A stretch of 16,270 bases of DNA from NCBI GenBank assembly GCA_045402695.1, contig JAWPNA010000486.1, positions 1-16,270 of the forward strand, read 5' to 3'. Below the pieces are notes generated by a model, which searched no databases, had not been told where the DNA came from, and worked only from the letters and a program-made list of their open reading frames with translations. Position 1 is the first letter of the stretch. Every line of letters starts with the position of its first letter. This document shows positions 15,251 through 16,270 of this stretch, in pieces. Both the position numbers and the translations under genes were made by a program. This DNA comes from JAWPNA01 sp045402695. Its GTDB lineage: Bacteria; Acidobacteriota; Polarisedimenticolia; JACPZX01; DASXTC01.

Positions 15251-16270
15251 GGCGGGCAATCTCCCGACGAGAAGGATCGAGGCGATCCGGAGGACGACTT
15301 TCCGTAGCTGGTCTGCCCCTTGATCCGAGCCAGGTAGAAGAATGCGCCTCCCGGCGACGGGACCGCGGTATCCTCGTGATCGGAGCTGGTGAGGTTGAAA
15401 GAGTTGTCCTCGATGCAGACGACCGCCCCCGGCAGCGGGCCGGGCGCCGCCGGCAGCGCGCCCCGCACGACGTCGTAGGTGGCCGATGACGAGATGAAGT
15501 TCCACTGCGCGAAGCTGCCGTTGGCGGTGCTCCCGTGCTGCACCAGCAGATCGAGCTGAGGGATGAAGAACGGCGCTGCCGAAGAGGAGACAGGGTCGCG
15601 GCAACGGGCGGCTTCCTCGCCATCCGGCTCACCGTCTCCATCCGTGTCTGGGTTGTACGGGTTGCTGCCGTACCACATCATCTCGTCATCGTCTGGGAGT
15701 CCGTCGGTGTCCGAATCGGTGGGGCCGGCCGGCCCCGCCGATGCGGGGCGTGAGTGCAGCGCCACCACCGAGTCGAGATCGAACCCCTCGGCCGATCCGG
15801 CGAAGCCGGTGGCGAGACCAAGATCTCTGATGAGGACGTATCGGGCCGAGTCGAGTCCGACGGCGGCGAGATCGAAGGCGTCGCCTCCCGCGCCGGAGAC
15901 GCCGCCGAGCCCGTTGGGATCCCAGGCCATCGGATCGTCCGGCACCGTGAAGTTGCCCGTGAAGGTGGGGGTGATCCCCGCGAGGCCTTGCAGCAACGGC
16001 AGGGCCGATGAGGGGGTGGCGTCCTGGCCCACGTACTGCAGCGCGCCGGGATCGTACGGGAACTGGAAGAAGCTCACGCCGTCTTCGCTGACCGCCACCG
16101 AGCCGGGCTCCGCGAAGACGTTGTAGGGCTGATTGGGATCCGTGGGGACCAATGACCTGAAGAAGGCGTTCTCGAAGACGATGAGGTCAGGGCCCGGACC
16201 ATCCAGGATCATGTTGTCCGTGAAAGACAGCAGGATCCACCCGCCCCGTCCCAGGGAAACCGTGCTGACC
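15247..16270 (-). CDS. Cell-surface protein with thrombospondin-3-type calcium repeats, 5' end beyond window
   Basis: The frame is open through the right edge, so the start and signal peptide are missing; 340 residues are visible. First comes a beta domain, ~residues 4-172 of the fragment: VSLGRGGWILLSFTDN, GPGPDLIVFENAFF, VAVSEDGVSFFQFPYD, GLAGITPTF, GGDAFDLAAVGLDSARYVLI, EGFDLDSVVALH. This pattern is that of the bacterial 'cell surface protein' family. Next is a calcium-binding linker, DSDTDGLPDDDE and DTDGDGEPDGEE (~185-219). The tail has TYDVVRGAL, VCIEDNS, GGAFFYLARIKG, SYG and SGDCPP, a module I associate with Acidobacteriota-like secreted proteins. The stop overlaps the receptor start as GTGA. 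Such proteins occur beside TonB receptors and propeller lipoproteins, so a role in ligand capture or surface anchoring is inferred. Confidence 0.85.
   Translation of the reverse strand, partial: VSTVSLGRGGWILLSFTDNMILDGPGPDLIVFENAFFRSLVPTDPNQPYNVFAEPGSVAVSEDGVSFFQFPYDPGALQYVGQDATPSSALPLLQGLAGITPTFTGNFTVPDDPMAWDPNGLGGVSGAGGDAFDLAAVGLDSARYVLIRDLGLATGFAGSAEGFDLDSVVALHSRPASAGPAGPTDSDTDGLPDDDEMMWYGSNPYNPDTDGDGEPDGEEAARCRDPVSSSAAPFFIPQLDLLVQHGSTANGSFAQWNFISSSATYDVVRGALPAAPGPLPGAVVCIEDNSFNLTSSDHEDTAVPSPGGAFFYLARIKGQTSYGKSSSGSPRSFSSGDCPP

Noticed and set aside
13202..15604. Longer upstream start for the TonB receptor
   Set aside because: It would overlap the surface-protein gene by more than 350 bases and bury the signal peptide. 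GTG 15250 with GTGA overlap fits better.
15721..15736. 16-bp perfect palindrome GGGGCCGGCCGGCCCC
   Set aside because: It lies within the coding sequence for an Ala-Gly-Pro linker in very GC-rich DNA, so codon choice explains it. It occurs once.
1..16270. CRISPR arrays, tRNA/rRNA genes, insertion sequences or attachment sites
   Set aside because: No regularly spaced repeats, no RNA-gene-like segments, no transposase or integrase motifs and almost no non-coding space.

Overview
This GC-rich window is almost completely coding, with about eleven genes. The mix suggests a Gram-negative environmental bacterium: TonB-dependent uptake, outer-membrane-type lipoproteins, FG-GAP/ASPIC-UnbV proteins and thrombospondin-3-type calcium repeats. 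Acidobacteriota or a neighbouring deep lineage is my best guess. It rests on protein style, not on a marker gene. There are no rRNA or tRNA genes, CRISPR arrays, insertion sequences or phage genes. No stretch above 130 bases lacks a gene.

Layout. (1) Positions 1-1428, plus strand: the 3' end of a sugar-nucleotide pyrophosphorylase, joined by a GTGA overlap to an AmgK-like amino-sugar kinase. This pair resembles the MurNAc/GlcNAc cell-wall recycling bypass. (2) Positions 1475-7636, minus strand, read leftward: an exported FG-GAP/ASPIC-UnbV propeller protein, TldD (HExxxH metalloprotease), TldE/PmbA, and an exported TPR protein with a two-lobed DTG/DTG aspartic protease domain. The last three genes are tightly coupled. 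(3) A 128-bp divergent promoter region at 7637-7764. (4) Positions 7765-10992, plus strand: a FecCD/BtuC-type permease, a BtuD/FecE-type ATPase and a polytopic GT-C-like membrane protein. (5) Positions 11017-16270, minus strand, read leftward from beyond the right edge: a large calcium-repeat cell-surface protein (5' end missing), a BtuB-like TonB-dependent receptor, a lipoprotein with a YncE-like beta-propeller, and a small exported protein of unknown function. The first three are chained by GTGA overlaps.

The most interesting reading is that regions 4 and 5 together form an uptake system for a corrinoid or another TonB substrate. The receptor is co-translated with a propeller lipoprotein, which recalls the Bacteroides BtuB-BtuG arrangement, and with a surface protein. 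An inner-membrane BtuCD-type pump lies just beyond. No periplasmic binding protein (BtuF) and no cobalamin riboswitch is visible, so the substrate is inferred. A second possible module is the secreted-propeller/TldD/TldE/aspartic-protease operon, which may handle exported peptides.
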